A stretch of DNA of 64,000 nucleotides from Enterovibrio norvegicus DSM 15893 (GTDB taxonomy: Bacteria; Pseudomonadota; Gammaproteobacteria; Enterobacterales; Vibrionaceae): positions 1 through 64,000 of the forward strand of contig NZ_FOWR01000019.1 in NCBI RefSeq assembly GCF_900115495.1. Direction: 5' to 3'. This document shows positions 48,560 through 57,239 of this stretch, one piece after another; the first letter of the stretch is position 1, and each line of letters starts with the position of its first letter. The notes beneath the pieces were generated by a model. That model worked only from the letters and a program-made list of their open reading frames with translations, had not been told where the DNA came from and did no database searches. Position numbers and translations under genes: made by a program.

Positions 48560-48881
48560 CCGCATTCTGACACACGCCAGCGTTGCCCTTTTTGATATCG
48601 AAGAAGGGCGCTTTGTGTTGGCCATTGATGATCTTGATTTTGACAATGCAGAGGCTTATGCCGCTGCGTTTTGCCAATTGATGGATGCAGCCATCATTGA
48701 AAAGCAAATGGATGCCGATTTGATGAGCTGGTTGGTCGATTTTGAGGGCGTACAATTTATGTTAAAAGCCGAGCATTACAGCGCAAGTTTATGGCTAGAA
48801 CGCCTTGGTGCAGAAGGCGATGATGAACTTTCATTCTTGAATCATTGGCTCTCTAATCAACTCCTTTCCTCACACTCCTAA
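48543..48881 (+). CDS. DUF3630 family protein
   Basis: This 112-residue acidic cytosolic protein starts at ATG 48543 inside the end of recQ (an alternative TTG lies at 48513). Its sequence fits DUF3630, a small family found after recQ in vibrios and Shewanella: FDIEEGRFVLAIDDLDFDN, FEGVQFMLKAEHYSASLWLE. No motif points to a function. The overlap with recQ implies translational coupling. Confidence 0.75.
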   Translation: MPVTDNRILTHASVALFDIEEGRFVLAIDDLDFDNAEAYAAAFCQLMDAAIIEKQMDADLMSWLVDFEGVQFMLKAEHYSASLWLERLGAEGDDELSFLNHWLSNQLLSSHS

Positions 48882-49019
48882 AGGCAGTTGGCAATCGAAA
48901 GATTTGCTGTATAATTCGCCACCTTCTGATCCATTCGTTAAGAATGAGCGCGCCAAATAGGTTCGCGAATCAGTGAAAAATAAGGTGTTAAGTCCAAAGG
49001 CTTAGCATTTGTAGTTAAT

Positions 49020-49050
49020 TTGGGTTCCCTCGCCCCCAATGACAAAAAGG
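49020..49050 (+). promoter_or_regulatory. PreQ1-I riboswitch overlapping the yhhQ ribosome-binding site
   Basis: The layout is that of the small preQ1-I aptamer. A 5-bp stem TTGGG (49020-49024) pairs with CCCAA (49035-49039), a pyrimidine-rich loop TTCCCTCGCC lies between, and an A-rich tail TGACAAAAAGG follows. The tail ends in the Shine-Dalgarno AAAAAGG at 49044-49050, six bases before the ATG of yhhQ. Pseudoknot pairing of the tail AAGG with loop CCCT would hide the ribosome-binding site when preQ1 binds. The gene it controls imports a queuosine precursor, which fits. Confidence 0.85.
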
Positions 49051-49056
49051 TTCACA

Positions 49057-49737
49057 ATGAGCACTTTTACGCCCGCGCAACAGCGCAAAGCCCTTTCATA
49101 CTTGGTGGTTTTCCACCTCGTCATCATTGCATCTAGCAACTATTTGGTTCAGCTGCCTTTTACCATTTTTGGTTTTCATACCACTTGGGGCGCTTTTACC
49201 TTCCCGTTTATTTTTCTGGCAACAGATTTAACGGTACGTATCTACGGTGCAGGCATGGCACGCCGGATCATCTTCAGTGTCATGGTGCCGTCACTGCTGA
49301 TTTCATATGTGTTGTCTGTGCTGTTCTATCAAGGACAGTATCAAGGCCTCGCACATCTGACGGAATTTAACCTATTTGTCGCCCGCATTGCCGCCGCAAG
49401 TTTCATGGCATATATGCTGGGACAAATCCTCGACATTCATGTGTTCAATCGTCTGCGTCAAACCAAGAAATGGTGGGTTGCCCCTAGCTGCTCAACGCTA
49501 TTTGGTAATGCGATTGATACCTTGGCGTTCTTTGCGATTGCGTTTTACAACAGCCCTGATGCCTTTATGGCGGAAAACTGGAAGGAAATCGCACTGGTGG
49601 ATTACGCATTCAAGCTGGTGATCAGTCTTGGATTGTTTGTGCCGATGTACGGTGTGCTGCTGAACTATGTTGTCAGTCGTATCACCAAGGTGGATGCGAA
49701 CGTTGCTATTGAGCAGCCGAGCTCAAGCCGCGTCTAA
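49057..49737 (+). CDS. yhhQ: Queuosine precursor transporter YhhQ
   Basis: YhhQ (COG1738) imports 7-cyano-7-deazaguanine or preQ1 for queuosine modification of tRNA. The 226-residue protein has about six membrane helices with the family motifs IASSNYLVQLP, TFPFIFLATDLTVRIYG and the C-terminal ALVDYAFKLVISL. The ATG at 49039 lies inside the riboswitch stem; the true start is ATG 49057, placed six bases after AAAAAGG. A terminator follows 28 bases after the stop. Confidence 0.94.
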   Translation: MSTFTPAQQRKALSYLVVFHLVIIASSNYLVQLPFTIFGFHTTWGAFTFPFIFLATDLTVRIYGAGMARRIIFSVMVPSLLISYVLSVLFYQGQYQGLAHLTEFNLFVARIAAASFMAYMLGQILDIHVFNRLRQTKKWWVAPSCSTLFGNAIDTLAFFAIAFYNSPDAFMAENWKEIALVDYAFKLVISLGLFVPMYGVLLNYVVSRITKVDANVAIEQPSSSRV

Positions 49738-49765
49738 CGCAAAAACACAGTTTTGAGGGAAGAGG

Positions 49766-49791
49766 AGCCGGTCGAGAGATCGGCTTTTTTT
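49766..49791 (+). terminator. Terminator after yhhQ
   Basis: AGCCGGTC pairs with GATCGGCT (one G-T pair) around GAGA and is followed by seven T. Confidence 0.88.
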
Positions 49792-49906
49792 ATGTCACTT
49801 GAACCGAAATGATGGGCTTTGTTGCTCCGAAACAAATCGTGCAACGTTGGAATTACTATACTCGCTAGACGGGCGCTTGGACGCTTTTGTAATGAGGATG
49901 TTTACC

Positions 49907-50344
49907 ATGATTATTCGAGAAGGCACGCTGGCAGAAGCCGTGAACGTGCTCGGGAAAATTGAAGAGTTCGCGCGTGTTGAAACGTTAGCATCTCTTAAAC
50001 GGCGCATAGGCGACAAAGCATGTCTTGCACTGGTGGCTGACGACGATGGCGAATTGGTTGGCGTTAAACTTGGCTATCAACTGGATGACGATTGTTTCTA
50101 TAGCTGGATCGGCGGCGTGACTAAGCAAGGGCGTCGTCGAGGCATTGCACAAGGCTTACTGCACGCGCAGGAGCGTTGGGTGGCAAGCCATGGTTACCAA
50201 ACCATTCGCGTGAAGTCTCGCAACTGCTATGCGGGCATGCTGTGCTTGTTGCTGAATAATCACTACCACATAGAGCATTTAGAAAAGAAAGATGAATTGG
50301 CGCAGTACCGCCTACATTTTGTGAAAAAGATCACATCTAACTAA
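49907..50344 (+). CDS. GNAT-family N-acetyltransferase
   Basis: This 145-residue acetyltransferase has the acetyl-CoA binding loop near residue 73-80 reading QGRRRGIAQGLL (the R/Q-x-x-G-x-G/A pattern) and the preceding strand IGGVTK. The C-terminal strand IRVKSRNCYAGML is typical of the GNAT fold. The substrate is unknown. The frame is open back to 49799, but ATG 49907 has GAGG nine bases upstream. It stands alone, just before ryhB. Confidence 0.88.
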   Translation: MIIREGTLAEAVNVLGKIEEFARVETLASLKRRIGDKACLALVADDDGELVGVKLGYQLDDDCFYSWIGGVTKQGRRRGIAQGLLHAQERWVASHGYQTIRVKSRNCYAGMLCLLLNNHYHIEHLEKKDELAQYRLHFVKKITSN

Positions 50345-50372
50345 AGACTGAAGAAAAATTGAACGAAAGGGC

Positions 50373-50407
50373 TTGCCAGATGATAATGAGAATGGTTATT
50401 ATTATCT
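50373..50407 (+). promoter_or_regulatory. Fur-regulated promoter of ryhB
   Basis: The stretch GATAATGAGAATGGTTATT (50382-50400) matches 15 of 19 positions of the Fur box. It lies inside a promoter with -35 TTGCCA (50373-50378) and -10 TATTAT (50397-50402). Fur with iron should block RNA polymerase here and so repress RyhB when iron is plentiful. Confidence 0.85.
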
Positions 50408-50408
50408 C

Positions 50409-50553
50409 GTCCTAAGGCGAAACGCGATATCTTCGCTGAGGGGCACACGACATTGCTCACATTGCTTCCAGTATATGTATTTGCATTAGACTGCGCCTTT
50501 TCTAGCAGTTTACCCTGATGCAGGCGACGCCCCTTCCGGCGTCGCTTTTTTCT
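50409..50553 (+). ncRNA. ryhB: Iron-responsive small RNA RyhB
   Basis: RyhB is the Hfq-dependent sRNA that shuts off non-essential iron-protein mRNAs when iron is short. The core ACGACATTGCTCACATTGC followed by TTCCAGTAT, at about 50447-50473, is the same as the conserved E. coli and Vibrio RyhB core. A Fur box and promoter lie just upstream, and a GC-rich terminator (GGCGACGCC...GGCGTCGC, T run) ends it near 50553. The 5' end at about 50409 is estimated from the -10 and should be taken as plus or minus a few bases. Confidence 0.93.
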
Positions 50554-50587
50554 TTTTGGCTTACCTCTTTTATCTCTTGAGTTCGAA

Positions 50588-51238
50588 TTATCCCAACTCC
50601 ACCAATTTCGCGACCAATTTGTTGATGCCTGACGCCGCCTCACTGACACTGCTAGCCAGCATATAAGCGGGGGTTGAAAGCACGCGACGGCTTTGATCCA
50701 AAACGAAGTCATCGACAGGGCATTGGATGTGTTCACCGCCCATCGCATTGAATGCGGCAGCCGTCTCAGGATCATTTCCTATGGTGCCTTTTGCGCCAGG
50801 GCCATAGATCGCAGGGATCAGTATGGGAGAAATACACAAGTAGCCTACCGGTTTCTCTGCTTCAGCGAAGGCTTTACATGCCGCCAATACGTCTTCTTGT
50901 ACTGTCATCGCCGTGCCATTGACGGCGAAATCACACAAGTTCTTTGCCACACCAAAACCGCCCGGCAGTAGCAATGCATTGAACTCTCGAACATCTAGCG
51001 CAGAGAGAGGGCGCACCTCGCCACGCGCAATGCGTGCCGATTCTTCCAGTACATTCCGTGATGCGCCGCTTTCTTCGCCTGTTTGATGATTAAGCACGTG
51101 GCGCTTTTCAATATCCGGTGCGAAGCAATGCCATTTCGCGCCAGCTTGTTCTATCGCGAGGAGGGATAGCACTGCTTCATGAATTTCTGTGCCATCAAAG
51201 ACACCACACCCAGATAAAATCACGGCAATATTTTTCAT
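50588..51238 (-). CDS. elbB: Glyoxalase ElbB (DJ-1/PfpI family)
   Basis: ElbB is a DJ-1/PfpI-fold protein with weak glyoxalase activity. The 216-residue protein shows AVILSGCGVFDGTEIHEAVL, the LLPGGFGVAKNLC strand, and the nucleophile-elbow cysteine in VGYLCISPIL. The ATG at 51238 has GAGG eight bases upstream; an in-frame GTG at 51247 is less likely. An isoprenoid-pathway role was once proposed but is not established. It is divergent from polA across a long non-coding stretch and converges with ryhB. Confidence 0.93.
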   Translation of the reverse strand: MKNIAVILSGCGVFDGTEIHEAVLSLLAIEQAGAKWHCFAPDIEKRHVLNHQTGEESGASRNVLEESARIARGEVRPLSALDVREFNALLLPGGFGVAKNLCDFAVNGTAMTVQEDVLAACKAFAEAEKPVGYLCISPILIPAIYGPGAKGTIGNDPETAAAFNAMGGEHIQCPVDDFVLDQSRRVLSTPAYMLASSVSEAASGINKLVAKLVELG

Positions 51239-51419
51239 TCTCAGCACCTCGTATCAGTGGACAATCGAAAAGAGTGGCAGCGGAATGATGCCTATCTAAT
51301 CATCAAAAGAAGTTCAGATTATGAGCAAAGCGATGTGTATTTGAATGCAACGAGATCACATCCTTTCATTTCAGGATGAAAATTTGGTTTTTCGTCGAGT
51401 TGAGAGAGGAATAATTTAT

Positions 51420-51614
51420 TTTTCCACAGCCGATGATCTGATCACGATCCTGATCACGATCAAAGTGTTGGTGTTAACTGTTTATAAAATAAAGAATTAA
51501 TTTCCGTATTTTATAAATACACACAAGCGATCTAACACGTTAAAAATAAATACCAACAAACTTATCCACAGAACGGCGTGTGTTGTATAACTCTGTGTAG
51601 GGTTTTAAATGATC
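51420..51614. other. Origin-like region: GATC cluster, AT-rich tract and DnaA boxes upstream of polA
   Basis: The 631-base gap between elbB and polA contains an unusual block. Five GATC sites fall within 27 bases (51435-51461), formed by two tandem copies of CTGATCACGATC. A near-consensus DnaA box TTTTCCACA sits at 51420-51428 and a perfect one, TTATCCACA, at 51562-51570. A one-mismatch box (TTATAAACA on the minus strand) is at 51479-51487. An AT-rich tract (51481-51560) lies between the cluster and the perfect box; further GATC sites are at 51354, 51529 and 51611. The rest of the gap (51615-51869) has nothing recognisable besides the presumed polA promoter. The function is unknown. Confidence 0.6.
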
Positions 51615-51869
51615 GTCTTTTTCGGCCTACGGTGTGAATTTCCAACATTTATCTCAAGTCTGCCGACCACTTATACCTCATCAACCTGAATGTGAGCATC
51701 TTCATGTTGGGAGGGTAAAAGCCATTTTCAGCTTATCTTTCTTCATAAAGCACGCCGAATCCTGCAACTTCTGGATGTTTGGGTAACTATCTCTCAATCG
51801 TGGGTTAACAGATTTCTCTAGTCATGGCATCCTTACCTATCCATCATTTTCCGGTTAGCTAAGACAGTT

Positions 51870-54671
51870 ATGGCCATGAATCCTGAAAACCCGTTGATTT
51901 TGGTCGACGGCTCTTCCTACCTTTACCGCGCGTACCACGCTTCTCCTAATCTCACCAATGCAAAGGGTGAACCGACGGGTGCCGTGTATGGCGTCGTAAA
52001 CATGCTACGCAGTTTGGTGAAGCAGTATCCAAAATCAAATGTGGCGGTGATTTTTGACGCCAAAGGAAAAACCTTCCGCGACGACATGTACAGTGAGTAC
52101 AAAGCAAATCGTCCGCCAATGCCGGATGATCTTCGCGGTCAGATCGCGCCATTGCACGCGATCATTGAAGCCATGGGCTTCCCAATGATGGTGATCGAAG
52201 GCGTGGAAGCGGATGACGTGATCGGTACGCTCGCGACACAAGGTTCGGCGGCGAGTATGCCGATCTTGATCAGCACGGGTGATAAAGACATGGCGCAGTT
52301 GGTTGATGAAAATGTCACGCTGATCAACACCATGACCAATGTCATTATGGATCCGCAAGGCGTGCATGATAAGTACGGCTTCGGCCCAGAACACATCATC
52401 GATTACCTCGCACTGATGGGCGATAAAGTCGATAACATTCCTGGCGTTCCTGGTGTGGGTGAGAAAACGGCGACGGCGCTGATCGCAGGCATCGGTGGCT
52501 TAAGTAAGCTGTATGACAACCTCGACCAAATCGCAGGTTTGGGCTTCCGTGGTTCTAAAACCATGGCGAAGAAGCTCGAGGATAACCGAGAAAATGCTTA
52601 CCTGTCTTATGAGCTTGCCACCATCAAGCTGGATTGCGAATTGCCTGCTCGCCCTGAAGAATTGATCAATGGCGCTGCGGATAACGAGAAGCTGGTAACG
52701 CTATTTACAGAATTGAACTTCAAGCGTTGGCTTGCAGAAGCGCAAAGCGGCAATGCAGGGATTGATTCTGTTGCAGCTGGCGCTTCTTCTTCTGCACCTG
52801 CGGGTACTTCATCAACCGCTGCCGCGAAAGACGCTGAATTCTCTGCGGCTGCCATTGATCGCAGCCAATATGACACGGTATTGACCGAAGAAGCATTCCA
52901 CGCATGGATGGAAAAACTGCGCGCAGCTGACGTGGTGGCGTTCGACACCGAAACAGACAGCCTTAATTACATGGAAGCTAACTTGGTTGGTCTTTCCTTC
53001 GCCATTGCACCGGGTGAAGCGGCGTATGTTCCTGTTGCGCACGATTACCTTGATGCGCCTAAGCAATTAGATCGTGATTGGGTGATTGCTGAAATGAAGG
53101 GCTGGCTGGAAGATGCGGGCGCGTTGAAGGTGGGTCAAAACCTGAAATATGACGCCAGTGTGTTGGCACGTTACGACATCAACATGAAGGGTATCGCGTT
53201 CGATACCATGTTGGAGTCTTACGTCTATAACAGTGTGGCTGGCCGTCATGATATGGACAGCCTTGCGACGCGTTACCTGCAGCATAAATGCATCAGTTTT
53301 GAAGAAATCGCAGGGAAGGGGAAAAAGCAGCTAACCTTCAACCAAATTGAACTTGAGCAAGCTGCGCCTTACGCGGCGGAAGATGCAGATGTGACGTTAC
53401 GATTGCACCTTGCGCTGATGGGACACATCAACAGTGATGACAAGCTCAAAGCCATTTTCGAGCAATACGAAATGCCATTGGTGCCTGTGCTTTCGCGCAT
53501 TGAACGCCACGGTGTTTTGATCGATAGCGATATGCTGGGTAAACAGTCGCAAGAAATTGCGGCGCGTTTGGATGTCCTAGAGAAAGAGACGTTTGAGTTG
53601 GCAGGTGAAGAGTTTAATCTCAGCTCGCCAAAACAGCTGCAAGCCATTCTGTTTGAAAAAATGGGGCTGCCGGTCATCAAAAAAACACCGTCAGGCACAC
53701 CTTCAACCAATGAAGAAGTGTTGCAAGAGCTTGCGTTGGATTACCCGCTACCAAAACGCATTTTGGAATACCGTGGATTGGCGAAGCTAAAATCCACCTA
53801 CACTGACAAATTGCCGAAGATGGTGAACCCAGCTACCAAGCGTGTTCACACGTCTTATCATCAAGCCGTCACCGCAACAGGACGTTTGTCTTCAACCGAT
53901 CCTAACTTGCAGAACATTCCAATTCGTAATAAAGAAGGTCGTCGCATTCGCCAAGCCTTCATTGCACCTGCAGGTAAAACCATTCTGGCTGTCGATTACT
54001 CCCAAATCGAACTTCGTATCATGGCGCATTTGTCGGGTGATGAAGCGTTAATTGATGCATTCCGACACGGTAAAGACATCCACAGTGCCACTGCTGCAGA
54101 AGTTATGGGCATTGATATTTCGGATGTGACGTCTGAAATGCGTCGACGTGCGAAGGCGATTAACTTTGGTTTGATCTACGGCATGAGTGCATTTGGTCTA
54201 GCGAAGCAGTTGGGGATCCCGCGTGGTGAAGCGCAGCAGTACATGGAACGTTACTTTGAACGCTACCCTGGCGTGAAGCAATACATGGAAATCACACGTT
54301 TGCAGGCGGCGGAGCAAGGGTATGTTGAAACCATCTTTGGGCGTCGACTGCACCTGCCAGAGATCAAATCAAGCAATGGTATGCGCCGTAAAGCAGCGGA
54401 ACGTGCGGCGATTAACGCACCTATGCAGGGCACGGCGGCTGATATCATCAAACGTGCGATGATTTTTGTTGATGGCTGGATCCAACAGCAACCAGAAGGA
54501 CGTGTGTCACTTATCATGCAAGTGCACGATGAATTGGTGTTGGAAGTAGATACCGAATACCTGTCTGAGGTAGAAGCGATGGTTTGCAGGCTCATGGAGT
54601 CCGCAGCAATGCTAGAAGTGCCTTTGATTGCAGAATCAGGTAGCGGTATTAACTGGGACCAAGCCCACTAA
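51870..54671 (+). CDS. polA: DNA polymerase I
   Basis: PolA removes RNA primers and fills gaps. The 933-residue protein has the 5'-nuclease domain (about 1-300, with [13 protein letters not shown] and [12 protein letters not shown]) and a linker rich in Ala/Ser. The 3'-5' exonuclease domain has its DxE catalytic pair intact ([10 protein letters not shown]). The polymerase domain carries motif A DYSQIELR, motif [15 protein letters not shown] and motif C VHDELV. Starts at 51870 and 51876 are both possible. Spot 42 and engB follow, the same order as E. coli. Confidence 0.98.
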   Translation: MAMNPENPLILVDGSSYLYRAYHASPNLTNAKGEPTGAVYGVVNMLRSLVKQYPKSNVAVIFDAKGKTFRDDMYSEYKANRPPMPDDLRGQIAPLHAIIEAMGFPMMVIEGVEADDVIGTLATQGSAASMPILISTGDKDMAQLVDENVTLINTMTNVIMDPQGVHDKYGFGPEHIIDYLALMGDKVDNIPGVPGVGEKTATALIAGIGGLSKLYDNLDQIAGLGFRGSKTMAKKLEDNRENAYLSYELATIKLDCELPARPEELINGAADNEKLVTLFTELNFKRWLAEAQSGNAGIDSVAAGASSSAPAGTSSTAAAKDAEFSAAAIDRSQYDTVLTEEAFHAWMEKLRAADVVAFDTETDSLNYMEANLVGLSFAIAPGEAAYVPVAHDYLDAPKQLDRDWVIAEMKGWLEDAGALKVGQNLKYDASVLARYDINMKGIAFDTMLESYVYNSVAGRHDMDSLATRYLQHKCISFEEIAGKGKKQLTFNQIELEQAAPYAAEDADVTLRLHLALMGHINSDDKLKAIFEQYEMPLVPVLSRIERHGVLIDSDMLGKQSQEIAARLDVLEKETFELAGEEFNLSSPKQLQAILFEKMGLPVIKKTPSGTPSTNEEVLQELALDYPLPKRILEYRGLAKLKSTYTDKLPKMVNPATKRVHTSYHQAVTATGRLSSTDPNLQNIPIRNKEGRRIRQAFIAPAGKTILAVDYSQIELRIMAHLSGDEALIDAFRHGKDIHSATAAEVMGIDISDVTSEMRRRAKAINFGLIYGMSAFGLAKQLGIPRGEAQQYMERYFERYPGVKQYMEITRLQAAEQGYVETIFGRRLHLPEIKSSNGMRRKAAERAAINAPMQGTAADIIKRAMIFVDGWIQQQPEGRVSLIMQVHDELVLEVDTEYLSEVEAMVCRLMESAAMLEVPLIAESGSGINWDQAH

Positions 54672-54722
54672 AACCAAGCTCTTCAGCGGTTTTCTATCGG
54701 CTGTCACTTAAAGTTTAAAGCG

Positions 54723-54753
54723 AAAAAAGTCCACGGAAGTGGGCTTTTTTTTC
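54723..54753 (+). terminator. Terminator of polA
   Basis: AAAGTCCAC pairs with GTGGGCTTT (one T-G pair) across GGAA, followed by eight T, about 55 bases after the polA stop. Confidence 0.88.
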
Positions 54754-54861
54754 GACCAAATGAAACAAGATGAATACACCTCGTGTTCTTTTTTATAATT
54801 TTATGAAAAAAAATTACGTAAAGGGTTTTCTTAATCGAACATTTGGTATACAGTTATTCGC

Positions 54862-54971
54862 GTAGGGTACAGAGGTAAGATGTTCTATCTTTCAGACCTT
54901 TTGTTTCACGTTATTGGATTTAGCTGATTCAGCAGCCCCGGTCGATGTATATCGACCGGGGCATTTTTTAT
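54862..54971 (+). ncRNA. spf: Spot 42 small RNA
   Basis: Spot 42 is a CRP-controlled sRNA that represses secondary carbon metabolism. The first 40 bases (GTAGGGTACAGAGGTAAGAT, then GTTCTATCTTTCAGACCTTT) are identical to E. coli Spot 42. The middle hairpin (TTAGCTGATTCAGC) and the terminator CCCCGGTCGATGTATATCGACCGGGG with T run complete it at about 110 bases. TACAGT at 54849-54854 is a plausible -10. Location between polA and engB is the conserved one. Confidence 0.97.
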
Positions 54972-55124
54972 GCGGAAAACCCAACGTCATCCCCATCTCT
55001 TTAATTGTAACAAAACTCTTATTTAGCAATGACTTAACTGTTATTTTTGGTGTGTAAACTTTTTTGTACAAACTAAATTAGAGTAAATACTTTAGTTTGT
55101 CAGTGCTGACGCTATAATAACCAC

Positions 55125-55228
55125 TGCTTCTTATTCTTAATGTGTCGAGACTCACTGCGGTAGTGTTTAAGACAGTGCATCTCCATGTTGATTCTGGCCG
55201 ATCTGACTCTCAGTTCGGCCATTTTTTT
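55125..55228 (+). ncRNA. Candidate small RNA between spf and engB
   Basis: A TATAAT box at 55113-55118 is followed, about 80-110 bases later, by a strong terminator: GGCCGA-CTGA pairs with TCAG-TCGGCC (55196-55220) and then seven T. No open reading frame of credible length lies between them. CACTG and CAGTG could form a 5' hairpin (55153-55177). The layout is that of a stand-alone sRNA of about 100 bases. The start is estimated; the identity is unknown to me. Confidence 0.55.
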
Positions 55229-55291
55229 ACCCTTCATTCTGTAACTCAATTCCAGTAATTCTGTAGCCAAAAAACATGTTTAAATCATGAT

Positions 55292-55319
55292 AATTCTTAT
55301 AGAAAAATAAGAATTTTTT
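55292..55319 (+). terminator. AT-rich hairpin with T run
   Basis: AATTCTTAT pairs perfectly with ATAAGAATT around a six-base loop, followed by further T. An all-AT-biased stem makes a weak terminator. No gene ends just before it. Confidence 0.35.
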
Positions 55320-55489
55320 GGATAACTAAAAACATGATGAATCATAAGGTTAAAAGGCGGAATGAATTAGCTGTCTGTTAAGTAAGGCAAAAAAACAGGT
55401 GATGCGGGTGGTGTGGACTTGCGAGGATGAGAATCATTGCTGACACTGATTCTATAACGAATAAAAAAACCTCCTATTTCTCTCCCGTT

Positions 55490-55516
55490 ACCCCACCCAC
55501 GAGGTGGGGTTTTTTA
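55490..55516 (+). terminator. Orphan plus-strand terminator beside engB
   Basis: ACCCCACC pairs with GGTGGGGT across a five-base loop and six T follow on the plus strand only. No plus-strand gene ends here. It could end a short transcript from about 55380 or block plus-strand readthrough into engB. Confidence 0.65.
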
Positions 55517-55526
55517 TTTGGCACGC

Positions 55527-56204
55527 TTATTCCGCAGAATCAACGTCCACTGATACTGCGTCAGCGCTGTCTTCAACGTCAGTCTCAACACCGCTTTCAT
55601 GATAGGGGAAGTACCAGCCATCAAGTTTTTTGCGCAGTTTATCTACGCCAACACCTTTGAGTGATGAGTAGAGTTCGACTTCCACATCGCCGCCAAAATC
55701 TTTTGCTGCTTCACGAACCTTCACCAGCTCTGCTTTACGTGCGCCGCTTTTCAGCTTGTCACACTTGGTGAGCAGAGCAAGAACAGGAAGGTTCGAATCT
55801 ACCGCCCAGAAAATCAGTTGCTGATCGAGCTCTTTCAGTGGGTGACGGATATCCATTAACACCACCAAGCCCTTGAGCTGATCACGTTTTTGCAAATATT
55901 CCCCAAGGGATTTTTGCCATTTTTTCTTCATTTCCAGGGGGACTTGCGCAAAGCCATACCCAGGTAAGTCAACGATGTGGCATCCCTCATCCACTTTGAA
56001 AAGGTTAATTAATTGAGTGCGACCTGGTGTCTTACTCACCTTTACCAGACCCTTATGATCACATAGTCTGTTAATAGAGCTCGATTTACCCGCGTTCGAT
56101 CTGCCTGCAAAGGCAACCTCGATCCCGGTATCAGCTGGCAGGGCACGAATGTCCGGTGCACTGGTAATAAAGTGGGTATTGCGATAGTTGAGTGAAGGAT
56201 TCAC
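55527..56204 (-). CDS. engB: Ribosome-biogenesis GTPase EngB (YihA/YsxC)
   Basis: EngB is an essential GTPase involved in large-subunit assembly. The 225-residue protein has G1 [10 protein letters not shown]3 DLPGYGFA, G4 TKCD and the C-terminal SSLKGVG (G5). The last 20 residues are acidic ([19 protein letters not shown]). It lies opposite polA and spf, in the usual place, and diverges from the cytochrome c4 gene across 149 bases. Confidence 0.95.
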   Translation of the reverse strand: MNPSLNYRNTHFITSAPDIRALPADTGIEVAFAGRSNAGKSSSINRLCDHKGLVKVSKTPGRTQLINLFKVDEGCHIVDLPGYGFAQVPLEMKKKWQKSLGEYLQKRDQLKGLVVLMDIRHPLKELDQQLIFWAVDSNLPVLALLTKCDKLKSGARKAELVKVREAAKDFGGDVEVELYSSLKGVGVDKLRKKLDGWYFPYHESGVETDVEDSADAVSVDVDSAE

Positions 56205-56353
56205 TGTTAACTCCGTCTCGACTTTATGTAGTCGACTGATTACTTTTATGTGAAATTGTGTAAAATATCCGTGCTCGGTTTTTGCTCAATGATTGTATCA
56301 TGATGGCGCGAGCATCGTGGTATCGGAAGCTTGATAATTATAAATGGAATGTC

Positions 56354-56971
56354 ATGAAGAAATTAGCGCTATTACTCACCTTACTTGCGAGTTTTACCGT
56401 TTATGCACAGGGTGATGCAGAAGCAGGTAAAGCAAAATCAGCCACTTGCGCAGCTTGTCATGGCGCTGATGGTAACAGCCTCATCGCTGCAAACCCAGTT
56501 TTGGCAGGCCAGCACGAAAAATATCTTTTGAAGCAACTTAAAGATTTTAAGTTGGGAATGACCTCTGGTGGTGCTCAAGGCCGAAATAACGCCGTCATGG
56601 CCGGCATGGTTGCCTCTCTGTCAGAAGAAGACATGTCCGATCTCGCGGCATACTTCGCGGCACAAACACCGAAAGCCGGTAGCACGCCTGAATCGTCAAT
56701 CCCTGTTGGTGAGCAATTGTACCTCGCAGGTGATAAAGAGCGTGGCATTGCAGCGTGTATTGCCTGTCATGGCCCTCGTGGTAACGGCACGGCACTGTCC
56801 GGTTTCCCTAAAATCTCTAGCCAACATGCGGATTACATCAAATCTCAGTTGATGGCATTCCGTGATAAGCAGCGAAACAACGACATGAATGGCATGATGC
56901 AAATTGTTGCCTCAAAGCTTTCCGACAAAGAGATTGAAGCCATTTCTCTTTATGTGGGCGGTTTGCACTGA
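56354..56971 (+). CDS. Dihaem cytochrome c4
   Basis: This 205-residue periplasmic protein has a signal peptide (MKKLALLLTLLASFTVYAQ) and two c-type haem sites: CAACH at Cys32-His36 and CIACH at Cys135-His139. These sit in two similar class I cytochrome domains, each with a later Met ligand (MAGM, NGMMQ). This is the cytochrome c4 arrangement, an electron donor to terminal oxidases. The frame opens at 56282, but the ATG at 56354 begins the signal peptide. A c4 gene opposite engB is the usual order in pseudomonads and vibrios. Confidence 0.94.
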   Translation: MKKLALLLTLLASFTVYAQGDAEAGKAKSATCAACHGADGNSLIAANPVLAGQHEKYLLKQLKDFKLGMTSGGAQGRNNAVMAGMVASLSEEDMSDLAAYFAAQTPKAGSTPESSIPVGEQLYLAGDKERGIAACIACHGPRGNGTALSGFPKISSQHADYIKSQLMAFRDKQRNNDMNGMMQIVASKLSDKEIEAISLYVGGLH

Positions 56972-57016
56972 TCACCATCCTAATGCCGTAATCTGGCATT
57001 GAAAGGTGAAGTTATC

Positions 57017-57045
57017 AAAAAGGCAGCGAAAGCTGCCTTTTTTCT
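57017..57045 (+). terminator. Terminator after cytochrome c4
   Basis: AAAGGCAGC pairs with GCTGCCTTT across a four-base loop, followed by T-rich sequence. A second small hairpin (AATGCC with GGCATT) sits just upstream at 56982-57000. Confidence 0.88.
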
Positions 57046-57239
57046 TTTTGGGCATTTTTCCTGTCTACGTGTAAGCGATCGACCATTGTTAGACGTGTCA
57101 TACGCGCGAAAAAATGACAGACTTTGTTTTTTTGTTCTACATTTCAGGTAGATATTTAATTCCCTTAAAAATGGGTAGTGCGTTTTGTGAAACATGACCT
57201 GTTTTGTTTTCGAGAGACTCGTAAACTTATCTATGTCGA

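Noticed and set aside
51420-51614. Chromosomal origin oriC or the vibrio crtS site
   Set aside because: Origin neighbours (mnmG, mioC, dnaA, rsmG) are not in the window, and crtS is known at another locus. It is kept only as an origin-like element of unknown role.
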